This document shows, piece after piece, positions 49,549 to 60,540 of a stretch of DNA of 64,000 bases. Within the stretch, counting starts at the first letter, position 1, and every line of letters starts with the position of its first letter. The stretch covers positions 1,612,001-1,676,000 of the forward strand of contig JAECYW010000011.1 in the NCBI GenBank assembly GCA_023014335.1. The letters are read 5' to 3'. The notes beneath the pieces are model-generated. The model ran no database searches and was not told the DNA's origin. It worked only from the letters and a program-made list of their open reading frames with translations. Origin of the DNA: Galerina marginata. Lineage: Eukaryota > Basidiomycota > Agaricomycetes > Agaricales > Galerinaceae. Both the position numbers and the translations under genes were made by a program.

Positions 49549-50804
49549 TTTGTGTTGATTTTTGTGTACGGCGTAGGGGAGAGGTAACGCTTTCTGGAGG
49601 TGGTCAGGGGACAGGATGAGGTCCCTTCTATTTTTCAAAGGGTACCTTATGAGGTGTGTAAATAAGCTCTAACTTCGCGTGACGAAGCATGTGCGCTCGG
49701 ACCCCCTAAATTCAATAACCCCAAATATATCGCTCTTTCTCTCTTCAGCGGCTAGCCAAGCTTGCACGAAGCCCTCTCCAACCAACATGTCCCTGCTCCA
49801 TGTGAGAATACCGTCTCCGTGAATATTCCTGACCGTTTCCTCCTCCTAGTCTGCAGTTCGAAAACTCCTGAGGAAATATTTCATGGTGTCATCCACAGGC
49901 GGATGAATTGCGTAAATTCTAGGCGAAGCAAAGGCGGTGATGATCAGTCGTCGAAGTAAGTCTACCTAAGTATTCCCTTTCTTCCGATCCTTTACTTATC
50001 GAGGTACTTTAGTGTCCTGTTTCTGACCGTGGGCCGTCTCGTCTTGATCGTGAGGCTGCCTGTTGTTCTTCTATTTCCCGTCGATGCCCTTTACTGTGGA
50101 GTCTTCCAAGCATGATTTTTATGTCCCCTCAAAATATTTACTTCGTGAAGTGAACTGGACTATGGCCACAAACACCTAGACCAGCCATTGTCAATCATCT
50201 GGTCTCCTTTTATTGGTTCAGAATGGTCAAGGAAAAACTTACATCATGCATGTCTGGGCAGCCTATAGCCAGGCCAAGGCTATCTGCTGGCCCATCTTCT
50301 TTCCAGGACTTTGCTCTTCGTTGCCTGCACTTGCGTCACTTATCGGAATCACGATTGCTGGCTGACGATCCAGCGTTGGGAGTGAATTAACCATGAAGGC
50401 ATCCAACTTGAACTGCAGCTTTACACAAAGTGCACGTATAACAAACAGCTCAAAGGCTGACGCTAGGTTGATCTTTCGTTAGGTTCCATTACTTGCTACT
50501 TCCAGTTGGGCAAATTCTGAATAAATTCATGTAAAATTGGGATAAATAAATGTATAAATATTTTAGATTGAAAATCATTGGACGAGTCGGATGCATTTCG
50601 TCCCCGCGTTTTGGAATGCCCCTTCATCCAAAGAAGGACGGCGTCAATGCCACAATATCCGGGCTGAGACGGGGTCGGCAGATGGCCCTGAGCTCGTGGA
50701 AAGGTCTGCGGAGAGACGAGCCTCCATCTTTCTTGCTCCCCCCCACACCTCTCGCAGCCCTATCAGACCCACCTTTCTTTGAGGCGTAAATTGAGCTGCC
50801 CAAA
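49549..50804. other. 1.2 kb without a recognised gene
   Basis: This separates the septin (leftward) from the dehydrogenase (rightward). A plus-strand frame (49762-49959) with splice-like edges could be a first exon, but no continuing protein was found. Otherwise nothing was seen. Confidence 0.35.
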
Positions 50805-52355
50805 ATGAGCCAAGTACCCGACGACAAGCTCTTCTCATTCTCGGACCGAGTGAAGGGGAAAACTGTCATCATAACCGGTACGCGTGTTCTAGCATTTGGC
50901 TCACCATCGACTTGTACCGACGTACCATTGGTCCATAGGCGCAGCGAACGGTATCGGTAGAGAAACTGCACTGCGCTTTGCTTCATACGGGTATGTCCGA
51001 CTCCCGAGGCTCGCTTCTCTGACTTTAGCCTTCTAATTCTCACACCGCAGTGCCAACGTTGTCATCGGCGATTTGGACATCGCAGGCGCGACCAAGGTCG
51101 TCGCTGAGATCCAGAAAGCTGGGGGGTGAGTAAATTCTTCGATCGATCTGGCAGGTCGCGCTCAGTGCTGAGTGCTCGCCCTATTCTTCATTTTGAAATA
51201 GTTCTGCTGCGTGCATAAAATGCAATGTTACCAAGTTCGAGGAGCAGGCTGAGATGTTCGAGCTAGCGATGAAGAAGTATGGTTCTGTGGATGTCGTGGT
51301 ATGCAATCTTCATGACTCAGTGGCTTCAGAGTTCATAAATTCAAAATAGGTACCCAACGCCGGCGTAGCGGAAGTAGGCTCCTTCCAAACGCTCGAATTC
51401 AAAGGCGGCAAGGCGGTCAAGCCGACCATGGCGACAATGGAAGTCAACTTGTATGGAGTTTTGTACAGTACGTCTTTGACTGCATGGTGCAGCCTATACG
51501 GTCGAACTAACCATCCGTTTCTGCAGCGGCGCATCTGGCAGTGCACTACCTCCAGCTGAACAAACAAGAAGGCGACCTCAAGTCCCTCATCATGATCGGA
51601 TCCATGGGTGCGTTTACCGCCTCAACACCACGTCGATTATTTCTGTCAGTTAACATGAATACCTTCCCAAATTCTAGCTTCATGGTCAGGCGTACCCATG
51701 GCCGAGCTGTACGCCGGCTCAAAACACGCCGTGCTAGGCGTCATGCGCTCTCTCCACCCCATAATGGAGATCAAGGGCATCCGGGTAGGATGCATACACC
51801 CCTTCTTCGCTGGTACGTGCCCAGCCCGCCTATGGCCGCATTAACATCATAACGCGGATTGACCCAGATACCGCCATCGTCCCCTGTCACCATGAAGCTC
51901 CTCCTCGCGGGCATCCCGCTCACCCCCGTCTCGCGTATCGCCGGCGCCATCTTCTACGCGGCCACCGACACGGACATGGGCACGAGCGGGTCGGCGTGGC
52001 TCCTCACGGATGACGGTCCCGTGTTCATGGTGCCGAAGGAGGAGTTCAAGATGGGGGTGTATAAGATGATCGACGACCGGGCGAATGTGGCGAGGACGTG
52101 AGTGTTTAGTGGTTGCTTCTCTACATATTATTTTTTTTCTTCGACCATTGCATTTCCTGGTTGTTTGCTGACCAACTTTTGCACAGAGCCTTGAAGGGCA
52201 TTGAAGCCTGGAGCCCCTTCTTCCGTGACATCTGGCGCATCACCGGGAAGGCCTTTATCACCGCAGGCGCGTCTGCTGGTCTCGCGAAAATTGTCTGGGA
52301 TAATCGGCACTCGATAGAGGAGTACATACGTGCGACTGTCGTCTCTTTGTCATAA
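50805..52355 (+). CDS. Short-chain dehydrogenase/reductase
   Basis: The start ATG at 50805 gives MSQVPDDKLFSFSDRVKGKT, then the Rossmann motif VIITGAANGIGRETALRF (TGxxxGIG) across the first intron, VVIGDLDIAGATKVVAEIQ (acidic NAD-type residue after strand 2), PNAGVAEVGSFQTLEF (NAG), LKSLIMIGSM and the active-site YAGSKHAVLGVMRSLHPIME (YxxxK with the preceding Ser in GSM/ASWS). The C-terminal end IDDRANVART / ALKGIEAWSPFFRDIWRITG has a hydrophobic stretch. About 320 residues over eight exons. It is a classical SDR resembling 15-hydroxyprostaglandin dehydrogenase-type enzymes, NAD(H) dependent by the acidic residue; the substrate is unknown. Confidence 0.88.
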
Positions 52356-52595
52356 TGTTATTGGCTTTGTGGGCTTAGGTAGTTTCAGGATTCATCGTTG
52401 TTGGCTTTAGATGGTGTATGGCATTTTGTACTGTTGATGGCTTATAGATGATAATGGTATTGAAATCACGTATGATTACAGCTACCTTTGAGACCAGGTA
52501 TGAAAGAAATATATGGAACACTTGATAGTACACATTATCGAGCATGTTTGAACCAGTAAATAATAAATGAAATCATCGAGGAACGTTTCAGGATA

Positions 52596-53678
52596 CTATG
52601 GTGCCGAATTCTTTGTTTCCCTAAAGTTCAATGGTTATATGTTAGAAATTCAAGCTGATCTCGAAGAAAACGAAGACGTACCTGCGACTATTCTGCACCC
52701 GGATGAACAGCCAGTCAACAGCAGCTCTGACACCTGTCCTAAAACACACGAAGCAACCATTCACCAACAAAAGTATTGCGATAAAAACAAAACACATACC
52801 CTTCAAGCGCTGACACGCCCATCACATCCAAGCTCGCAATGCGCTCTCTCCGCATGGCCGAGTCACTATTACTATCCGCCTCGCCGTACCTCGTACGCCG
52901 GGCGCTCTCGAGCTTACGCTGATGCCAATCTTCATAGTCATGCCTGATCTCGTCCACCGAGAGGCTCTGCGGCGAGTCCTGCTTGTTCGCGAGGAGGAGG
53001 AGCGGGACGCCGAGGATCTGTTGGTTGGAGAGTACGCCGTCTATTGGCACAATATTGTTTGGGGTGGTAAATTATTGCGAGTAGAAGAGATAAGACGGAC
53101 CGAAGACCTCCCAGCCCTCGCTCAGGCGCTCGCGGTCCTCCGCGTCTATGACGTACACTACAGCGTGGCAGTCACCGTAGTATCGGTGCCAGATGGTGCG
53201 TATGCCGCGCTGTCCGCCGAGGTCCCAGAATTGGAGGATGGTGGAGGGGAGGACGATGGTGCCCGCTGTGGGATGGGGCGTACGGTAGTCAGTATTGGTA
53301 GGGCGCGAAGAAGTGAGGATGGGCCGCACTGTTCTGTCCGACAGTGGGCCCGATTTTGTCGGGCGAGAGGCCGGGGGTTTCGTTGTAGAGGGTTTTGATC
53401 TTTTCTAGAAATGTCTACTCATTTGAAGCCGGGGATGTGTTCCGCAGAGAGTAAAAGCATAGTCGCGAGCCAGGAAGCAGAGAGGACTTTTGTCTGAATG
53501 AAGGCAGTTGGCAGCACGAGCAAGGGTGGGACGCACGGTTTTGCCTGCGCCGTCGAGGCCGATGATGATCACAGAAAACTCTTCTTTCCTGCAGATGGTA
53601 TGGGTTAGATCTTATGGCTACAATACGAGCTGGGTACCTTGTGAGATGCTCGTGCAAGCCCTTTAATAGATGATACAT
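52596..53678 (-). CDS. ARL3: ARF-like GTPase of the Golgi (ARL3/ARFRP1 type)
   Basis: The start ATG at 53678 gives MYHLLKGLHEHLTR / KEEFSVIIIGLDGAGKT (P-loop), then TFLEKIKTLYNETPGLSPDK, IGPTVGQN (switch I), LQFWDLGGQRGIRTIWHRYY (WDLGGQ switch II), HAVVYVIDAEDRERLSEGWE, VPLLLLANKQDSPQSLSVDE (NKQD) and ASLDVMGVSALEG / TGVRAAVDWLFIRVQNSR. It has the extra insert before the G5 loop typical of ARFRP1/Arl3p. There is no N-terminal Gly for myristoylation; the family is N-acetylated instead. It recruits golgins and Arl1 to the trans-Golgi. The stop is at 52596-52598 after a short last exon (ETKNSAP); the exact 3' end is less certain. Frame clean. It is divergent with the V-ATPase gene, 120 bases apart. 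Confidence 0.88.
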
Positions 53679-53798
53679 GGTTAAAGCGCGACTGCGAATG
53701 AGTGAGTGATCGCGAATGCCAAGCTGCGGGCACACGGAACCAAACAACTCGCAACTTGCTCTCCTCCTCCACTCTCGACTCTGAGAACGAGAGCCACG
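53679..53798. promoter_or_regulatory. Bidirectional promoter of ARL3 and VMA16
   Basis: 120 bases separate the two divergent ATGs. Both genes act in the Golgi/vacuole system, so co-expression is plausible. CT-rich runs (CTCCTCCTCC near 53760) may act as initiators. Confidence 0.6.
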
Positions 53799-54828
53799 AT
53801 GGGCTACTACTCGTATTACACCTATGGCCTGCCCACCTTTCTCGTCATCGTCATAGCTCTCTACCTCCTCTTTACCGGTGCGTTTCAATTCGCCAGTTGT
53901 GGTTCAGGGATATATGCTGACGATACCCTTCTCTATTCTCTGCTGCTCACTCGCTGTCGAATGTAAACAAACCCTGGCGCTTACTTCAATACCTGGCATT
54001 CCCATTGGCATTACCAACCACAGGCTCAGGTGAAGCATTCAACGTCGGCCGCTTCCTCGAAGAGTCCAGTCCCTACGCATGGGGCGCGACCGGCATCGGT
54101 CTCTGCATCGGCCTGAGCGTTCTCGGTGCTGGATGGTGTGTTCTAGTTTTCTGTCTCTCCTTTACGGAGCCATTCAACTCACATCCTTATTCGCATAGGG
54201 GAATCTTCGTAACAGGCGCGTCCATCCTCGGCGGAGGCGTTCGCGCACCTAGGATCACCACGAAGAACCTCATCAGGTACGCTGCTTCCTCCAATATATG
54301 CCTCGTATTCATAACCGTTTCCTCCTTCCAGCATCATCTTCTGCGAAGTAGTCGCCATCTACGGAGTCGTACGTCCACTCCGTTTCACACAACCCACCCT
54401 CAACTAACCCCCTCCACCGCCCAGATAATAGGCATAGTCTACTCAGCCAAACTCGCCCCCCTCTCCTCCCTCCAGCTGTACACCCCACAAAACTACTTCA
54501 CGGGCTTCGCCCTCTTCTGGGGCGGCCTCACCGTCGGCGCGTGCAACCTCCTCTGCGGGGTCTGTGTCGGCGTGACCGGATCCACCGCCGCGCTCGCAGA
54601 TGCCGCTGACCCGGACCTCTTCGTCAAGATTCTCGTGGTCGAGGTGTTTGGGAGCATTTTGGGGCTGTTTGGGCTCATTGGTGCGTCGCTTTTGTTTGCT
54701 TTTTGTTTGGGTACTGACGACGATGTGTAGTTGGCTTGCTTATGGTTGGCGCCGCCAACGATTTTAAGGCTGCGGCGAACGTCGCTGGCCTCGCTGCTCA
54801 GGCTGTCGCGTCGCCTTTCGTGCATTGA
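53799..54828 (+). CDS. VMA16: V-type ATPase proteolipid subunit c'' (Vma16)
   Basis: The start ATG at 53799 gives [20 protein letters not shown], the extra first helix that separates c'' from c. After an intron come [35 protein letters not shown] / [35 protein letters not shown] (proton-binding Glu), then [60 protein letters not shown] and [20 protein letters not shown], stop TGA 54826-54828. It is the 21-kDa rotor-ring subunit of the vacuolar proton pump. About 205 residues, four to five helices. All splice sites are in phase. Confidence 0.95.
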
Positions 54829-55512
54829 GTTGAAGGATGATCGGATTGATATTGGACATCTGGAGTTTGGCCTTTGGAGAGGTTAATAAGTGGACGAGGG
54901 TTGGATATGGTTCTGTTATCGGCGTCCTTGGCTAGTGCCTCATCGTTTGTGCTATCGTACCTCGTCCAACCTTTATTCATCGCTTGTGCAAGTCCATACA
55001 TACATACAGCAATAACTTAAATTATTCAGACCTTCAGGCTTCAAAATGAGGCTGCGCAGCACAGTCAAGTCCAATTTGCGCGTCCAAAGAAATATGAATG
55101 CCTAATGTCATTGTCAACGTTAGATAACAAGTATGCGATGTAGTATTGAAGCGATATAGACACAATGTGGGCGAGTATGAACAGGAGGATAATGATGTAG
55201 CGATATTACTCTACTACTTGGCTAGTATTATATATTATTCGATTTGAATCCGTAAGTAATTCCATCAAGTCAATTCTGTCAGTCAGTTATTAGGCGGTTT
55301 TTCGTTTTGAAGTATATACAGTACCGCCCACCGACAGCCCATGGAATGCTAGCTGCCGTGCCCTTCCAGCACCATCCCATGCCTCCATCCAGCGCAAAAA
55401 AGTCGGTCCCAAGATAAGACAGGAGTCCTCATCAGCCCATCCGAGCTGCACTCCCGAGGAGAAAAAGGTCAGGGCCCCCGGCCGGATATCCCGACGCGTC
55501 GTCGCGTCCACC
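54829..55512. other. Intergenic between convergent genes
   Basis: This AT-rich 3' flank holds no gene that I can support. Confidence 0.5.
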
Positions 55513-57761
55513 TTAAGCACTCCCCATCGACATGGACATCGAAGCCGACGTCGCAGCCCCGCCTTGCTTCACACCAATAGGCAGCCCCCCAAAAGCCCTC
55601 AACGCATCGCGATAAAACCTCTTCTGCTTCATGTACCCCTCCGCCTCCGCCTCCTCTTCCGCCTCTTCGCCTCCAACCGCGTCCTGGCTCTGGCTCCCGC
55701 TCTCGCCAAAGGCAGCGTCGATAACACCCGCGAGCTCCGCGTCGGATACATCGTTCTTGTCTCTCTCTGCGCTGTCGTTTCCTTTGCTTTTCCCTGTCCC
55801 ATTCCCTGTCCCGTTCACCGAAGACGAGGCGGAGGCAAAGGCAGAGGAGGCAGAGGCAGAGGAGGCAGAGGAGGCAGAGGCACCCCTCTTCGCACGCCGC
55901 AGCGTGACCCACGCGAGGAGCAGCTCGAACTTGACGCGTAAGAGGAGGGCGGGCGGGGTCGTCCATGGGCTTTGGGCGTGCGTATGCGTGTGCGTTGGGG
56001 TGACTGCCCTCGTTGCAGAGGCGGAGGCAGAGGCAGATCGCGATCCCGAGGTGCGTGAGCGGCGCTGTTTTGTGTGGGCGGCGCGGGTGGGCGAAGGGGA
56101 CGCGGCGGCTGGAGAGTAAGAGGGGGAGGAGGGACGGAGGTGCAGGAGGCGGGAGATTTCTGCGAGCGGTGGGAGGGGGGGTAAGGGGGTCGGCGCTGGT
56201 GCTGGTGCTGCTGTTGGAACGGGAGGGCCGGCAGAATCAGGAGGATTCGCGTTGGAACTTGAGTGAGAGGACACTGCCCATTGACACGGAGGGCGAGATG
56301 GTGCTCGGGGGGCCGCCCGAACCTGTGCCGACGTCCGACACCGTGTCTGTGCGCTGCAGTTTTGAAGCTGCAGCCAAGGGACGCGCTTTTGGGATGGGCC
56401 GCGGTCTTGGGATGTTATTTTGCTGTGCTTGACCAGAAGCTGACGACGTGGCAGCACCAGCCTGCGGATTCGAGTTTGGGACGAACCCCGAGGCGGCGCG
56501 GGAGATGGGTTTTCCGGCGAGGTCAGAAAAAGACGCGTCTGGGTTGATGTTGCCTGACGAGTCGAGCTCGGCGAGGATCTTTTTGCAGAGCGTGATTTTG
56601 AATGCGAGGGCGGCGGGGGTGGAGGGGACGTGGGTGAATAGGGTGGTTAGCGCGTCTTGGGGCGTCCATGAGATCGATGAGGTTGAGTTAGCTGAGTGGG
56701 GAGGGGGCGTGGACAGGCGCGGAAGACGGCGAGGCGTTGGTGGACCCTGCCTCGGAGGACCCCGAGCACGAGGTTGCGAGCTGGGAGAGGACGGTGGCCG
56801 CAAAAGAGGGCAGGTTGAGTTTAGCTGCTGGGGTGGTGTGAGTGAGGTCGATGAGGAGGGAGAGGAGGCGGAGGCCTGTGCGCTGTCTGCGGGGGTCGGG
56901 CTGTTTGAAGGCGTAAAAGACGATTTTGAGGGGCTCGGAGGCGTCCCAGCGGGTAGAGCTGCCTGTAGGGGGCGGGGGGAGCTGTTTGAGGAGGAGAGGC
57001 GAGTGTTTGGCTATCCAATGAAATTAGTAGGTTTTCAGGAGCAATAAGATGAGAACGCACGTTGGCCGGACTTGTAGGTCGCGTCAGAGTCGTATTCAAA
57101 GACAGCAACGAGCCAGTCGAGCACAAACCACGAGTCGTCGCCGACGACCTTGATCTCGTCCTGCTCATGGGAGTTGGCGCTGAACGACGCGTCTCTTGCA
57201 GGGACAGCCGAGCTGCGTGGCTGCTTCCCGCGGCCCTTGGGGGTGCCGAACATCTGCATCGACTTTGTGGCATAGCCGCCTTTGACGATATCCCACACGG
57301 AGCGCGCGTTCTTGAGCGCAGCCGCCTGGTGGAATATCGGGCTGTCCACGAACTCGAGCTCAGCAGCGGGGTTGGCGTTCTTCGTGCCAGGCTCTGGGTA
57401 GGCGGGGAGGGCGCGGGTGAGGGCAGCTGGGCCGTTGGTGCGGAGGAGGGCGTGGAGGAGGGACTGGGCAGCGACGACGGCGGGGGGCTCGAGGACGAGG
57501 GCGGACTTTGCCTGTTTGATGATCTTGCGGGGGGACTGGAGGAGGAGGGCGGCGCGGTCGAGGGTCGGGTCGGCGTCGTCGAGTCTGCAGGGGCTAGGTG
57601 GAGGCGTGCAGGGCGATGAAGACGAGATGGAGCACGTGGATGGCGGAGGGGATGTGGTGCGGCGAGCAGAGCTGCGTCAGAAGCGTGACAGCGATCTCAA
57701 ACTGGCCCTCCTCCAGAGAATTGTCCACAGTCTGCCGCAGGTACTTGCTCATCTCAGTCAT
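55513..57761 (-). CDS. Unrecognised alpha-helical protein with Ser/Pro-rich tail (frame interrupted)
   Basis: The start ATG at 57761 (MTEMSKYLRQTVDNSLEEGQ) begins a helical, HEAT-like domain: FEIAVTLLTQLCSPHHIPSA, RLDDADPTLDRAALLLQSPR, KIIKQAKSALVLEPPAVVAA, VVGDDSWFVLDWLVAVFEYD, then after an intron PLKIVFYAFKQPDPRRQRTG, LRLLSLLIDLTHTTPAAKLN and TPQDALTTLFTHVPSTPAAL. Then come low-complexity stretches and a C-terminal piece (ALLLRVKFELLLAWVTLRRA; AELAGVIDAAFGESGSQSQD), stop 55513-55515. I do not know the family. Three or more single-base slips occur (57599-57600 removing a TAG; about 56720; 56263-56264), all readable as doubled third bases. The high GC and repeats create long shadow frames on the other strand. 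Confidence 0.55.
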
Positions 57762-57814
57762 CGGTCAAAGACGCGATGTCACAACCGGTCACACATTCTT
57801 GACTAGCAACCACC
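57762..57814. promoter_or_regulatory. Compact bidirectional promoter (53 bases between start codons)
   Basis: The two divergent start codons are only 53 bases apart, so the 5' UTRs must be very short or overlap, and both genes share one nucleosome-free region. Confidence 0.7.
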
Positions 57815-59236
57815 ATGGCAGACGACTCTCCTGCACCCGCTCCCGTCCAAACACCTCCCAATGCACCCACTCCACCGCAGACTGAGCGAGACACCGTCGT
57901 CGATCCAAGGGTCGTCGCTCTCCGCGGATTGTTTCCAGACTACGACGACCTCATCCTGTGCGCAATCTAATCTCGTCCTCCTTGACAGTCCACTGACCCA
58001 TCCACAGACAATCCGTGCTGCAGTCCGCCAACGGAAACCAGGACCGCGCCATCGACGTCCTCCTCGGTATGAGCGACCCCGACTATCGCAGCGAGCAGCC
58101 AGCACAAACGAATCCGCAGCCCGTGCCCGTTCTCGTGCGCAGTCCTCTCTTGCATCTCATCGTCTTTCTGATTTCTTCTAGTCGCAAGAAGATCTCGATG
58201 AGCAGTTCGCCCGCCAGCTCGTAATGCAAGAACAGCAGCAACAACAGGCCCGGTGGATGCAGTCTCAGCCCCAGGGTGGTCCAGCCGTCTACCAACGCCC
58301 CGCAGGCCGCGGCGGAGGTGCTTGGGCTCCTGCTCCCGGTTCCCAGCAACCGCAGCAAGGCCAAGGTCAGGCACCCATGGCAGAGTTCCAGGAACAATTC
58401 ATCAAGATCGCAGAGAGTACGTCGCACAATCTCAAGTCGATGGATCGATTCCAATGCATTCTTTTTAGCCGGGAAGAAGACCTTTGGCAATATCTTTTCC
58501 AAAGTCAAAGCCAAGATCCAAGAACTCGACCAAGGCAACTCGAGGTGTGTTTTTATCGAAATACATTGTCCTAATAATTAACACCAATAACCCCAGGATA
58601 GCTCAATCCTCCTCCCCATCCACCATGCAACAACAATGGTCCCCGCCCGCCCTTCAGCCCCAGCCCCACCAACCAGCAGCCTACTTTGACCCCAACCCGA
58701 ACCCCAACGTCTCCCCCTCCGTCTCGCCCGCGCGCACCCCGGCTAGCCAGGTGCAGGGATACGATGTCGGTCCATGTGAGTAGTCCTTCCCGTCATCCAT
58801 ACATCCCGAATTGATTAACGACGATAACAGCACCGAGCCCACCCACTTCTCAATCCCCCCCGCCCCTCGCGTCAACGCCGTCAATATCCACAAACCAACA
58901 ACTGCAACCCCAGCCAACCCCTCATCCGCAGCCCACCCCACCGATATCCTCGACTGCCACCCCGCCCCCACCAGCAACAAACCAAGGCGCGCCCATCGAC
59001 GTCGGTAGGTCTAGCGCTCTTTATCTCTTTGAAATTCCCTCACTCACCTACTCACAGGCAAACTCGGCCTCCTCCCCAAACGCCCCGTCTCCCTCCTGCG
59101 CGACCCGAACGCGGGCTCGCCGTCGCCTCCTGTCATTGCGCCCTCCCACTCGGGGCAGTCGTATAACGACGACGACGACGGGCTGGAGTATGCCGAGAAC
59201 CCGTTTGAGGATGATGGGAAGGGGGGGAAGAAGTAA
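57815..59236 (+). CDS. CUE-domain ubiquitin-binding protein (Cue5-like)
   Basis: The start ATG at 57815 gives MADDSPAPAPVQTPPNAPTP. The CUE domain is split by an intron: VVALRGLFPDYDDLIL / QSVLQSANGNQDRAIDVLLG. Then SQEDLDEQFARQLVMQEQQQ (Gln-rich), GPAVYQRPAGRGGGAWAPAP, a small helix TFGNIFSKVKAKIQELDQGN, a Pro/Gln/Ser-rich disordered stretch, and the C-terminus KLGLLPKRPVSLLRDPNAG with YAENPFEDDGKGGKK, stop TAA 59234-59236. About 380 residues. Cue5 and animal TOLLIP carry ubiquitin to autophagy through an Atg8-binding motif; a candidate acidic-aromatic motif here is EYAENPF near the C-terminus. The role is inferred. Introns are in phase and the frame is clean. Confidence 0.82.
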
Positions 59237-59619
59237 TTAATCTGAGCGTAGAGATACATGTTTGACGACGACGACGACGCTCGTTGAATACTTTTCTTTG
59301 GACTATCTATGTTATAGTATTGGTATTGTATCGTTTCTTGGATGTGTTGTATGTTATTATTAACTTCATGGCCTATCTATCTTTAAGTTGAATTTGATTC
59401 TGAATTTCAAATTGTGTCTATGCGACTCCGTTCCCAAGTTTGAGATCAAGGTGCCAGTGTTGCTTGTCGTATGCTGTCAATCTCAGAGGAAACGACACGA
59501 CGAGAGATTGAAAGGCCTTTAAGTTTTATAAAGAGAAACTTTGTAGGTAGGTATGCTATATTTAGCTACGTCCATACGCAATAACCGCGGCGCTAAACTC
59601 CTTGAGCGCTAATCTGCTA
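59237..59619. other. Intergenic before the Helitron pair
   Basis: This is the 3' flank of the CUE gene; AT-rich, no gene seen. It ends with the A at 59619 that precedes the 5' TC of the first Helitron-like element. Confidence 0.5.
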
Positions 59620-59949
59620 TCACTACTACGAAAGACGCTAGATGCCTATGATCTTCCCACGTTTTCTTGGGTGGAATGCGGGCGCGATTCCGCCGCCGAG
59701 TGAGATCCCTCTTTGCCAGAGTCCGATCCCAAGACTTTCATTTTTGTGGTTTCTAAGCTTTTCCCTATCGATGTTGACCTTTTTCTGCCAGCGCGCTTAT
59801 CGTCTTTGTGGGGGGGCCCCACCTGTTTGTACACCTCGGCATCGTGACGTTTTTGAATGGGTCACAGTCCTCATTTGGGACTCATTTCTGAATTGGTTTT
59901 TTTCTCGAATCTTCGCATTTTTATCTTATCTTTCATGTTATCTTATCAG
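59620..59949 (+). repeat. Direct repeat, copy 1 (Helitron 5' region)
   Basis: It matches 60217-60540: shared blocks include GAATGCGGGCGCGATTCCGC, CCAGCGCGCTTATC, GCCCCACCTGTTTGT and a TTATCTTATC-rich end. Mismatches and small indels are spread along it, so the two 5' ends diverged after separation. Confidence 0.8.
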
Positions 59950-60216
59950 AGACAGTTTGAGATGCCGACGTGAGGCTGTGAGCGCTTGCCGACATCCACA
60001 AAAAACACCATAACACTTAATGAATGAAATAATGGGCCATTCAAGCTGAATATTTACGGTGTTTTGGGGCTCAATATTTTATTCCTAATTACAAAGAGGG
60101 GGATTAATTGCTGCAAGCCGGAAAGTTGATGCTGCATGTCTAAAATTTGAATCCCAGTCCCTTTTTCAAATCCCGAGGCTCAGAGGTGAGCGTGCGGAGC
60201 ACGCGAGACGCGCTTG
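59620..60216 (+). mobile_element. Short non-autonomous Helitron-like element
   Basis: It begins TCACTACTACGAAAGACGCT (5' TC) after an A and shares about 330 bases of 5' sequence with the element that starts at 60217. Near its right end lies a hairpin GCGTGC-GGA-GCACGC (60190-60204), followed by 8 bases and CTTG (60213-60216), close to the CTRR end of canonical Helitrons but with T in the third position. It carries no open frame of note, so it would depend on a Rep protein supplied elsewhere, probably the neighbour. Confidence 0.6.
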
Positions 60217-60540
60217 TCACTACTACGAAAGACGCTAGATGCCGCCATCATTCGCACGTTTTGCGAGGGCGAATGCGGGCGCGATTCCGCCGCCGAGTGA
60301 GATTCCTTTTTGCCAAAGTCCGATCCCAGCACTTTCATTGTTTCGGTTTCTAAGCTTTTCGCTATCGCAATCGCGCTTTTCCTGCCAGCGCGCTTATCAT
60401 CTTTGTGGGTAGGCCCCACCTGTTTGTGCACCTCGGCAAGGTGACACATTTGAATGGGTCACCATGCTGTTTTTAGAACCCCTTTCTATATCTGTCTTTT
60501 TACATGTAATTATCTTATCTTTTCTACTATCTTATCACAC
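60217..60540 (+). repeat. Direct repeat, copy 2 (Helitron 5' region)
   Basis: This is the second copy of the repeat at 59620-59949, 597 bases downstream of the first, with the same 5' TCACTACTACG start. Confidence 0.8.

Noticed and set aside
55564..57047. Several long plus-strand frames in the 55-57 kb region
   Set aside because: They are antisense to GC-rich repetitive coding sequence of the minus-strand gene and consist of low-complexity residues.
5833..57761. Programmed ribosomal frameshifting as the reason for the many slips
   Set aside because: There is no slippery heptamer or common stimulatory structure, and several slips per gene in unrelated housekeeping genes is not plausible.
5833..57761. 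Generic long-read insertion errors
   Set aside because: Raw-read insertions cluster in homopolymers, whereas most sites here are non-homopolymer and sit at third codon positions; not fully excluded without reads.
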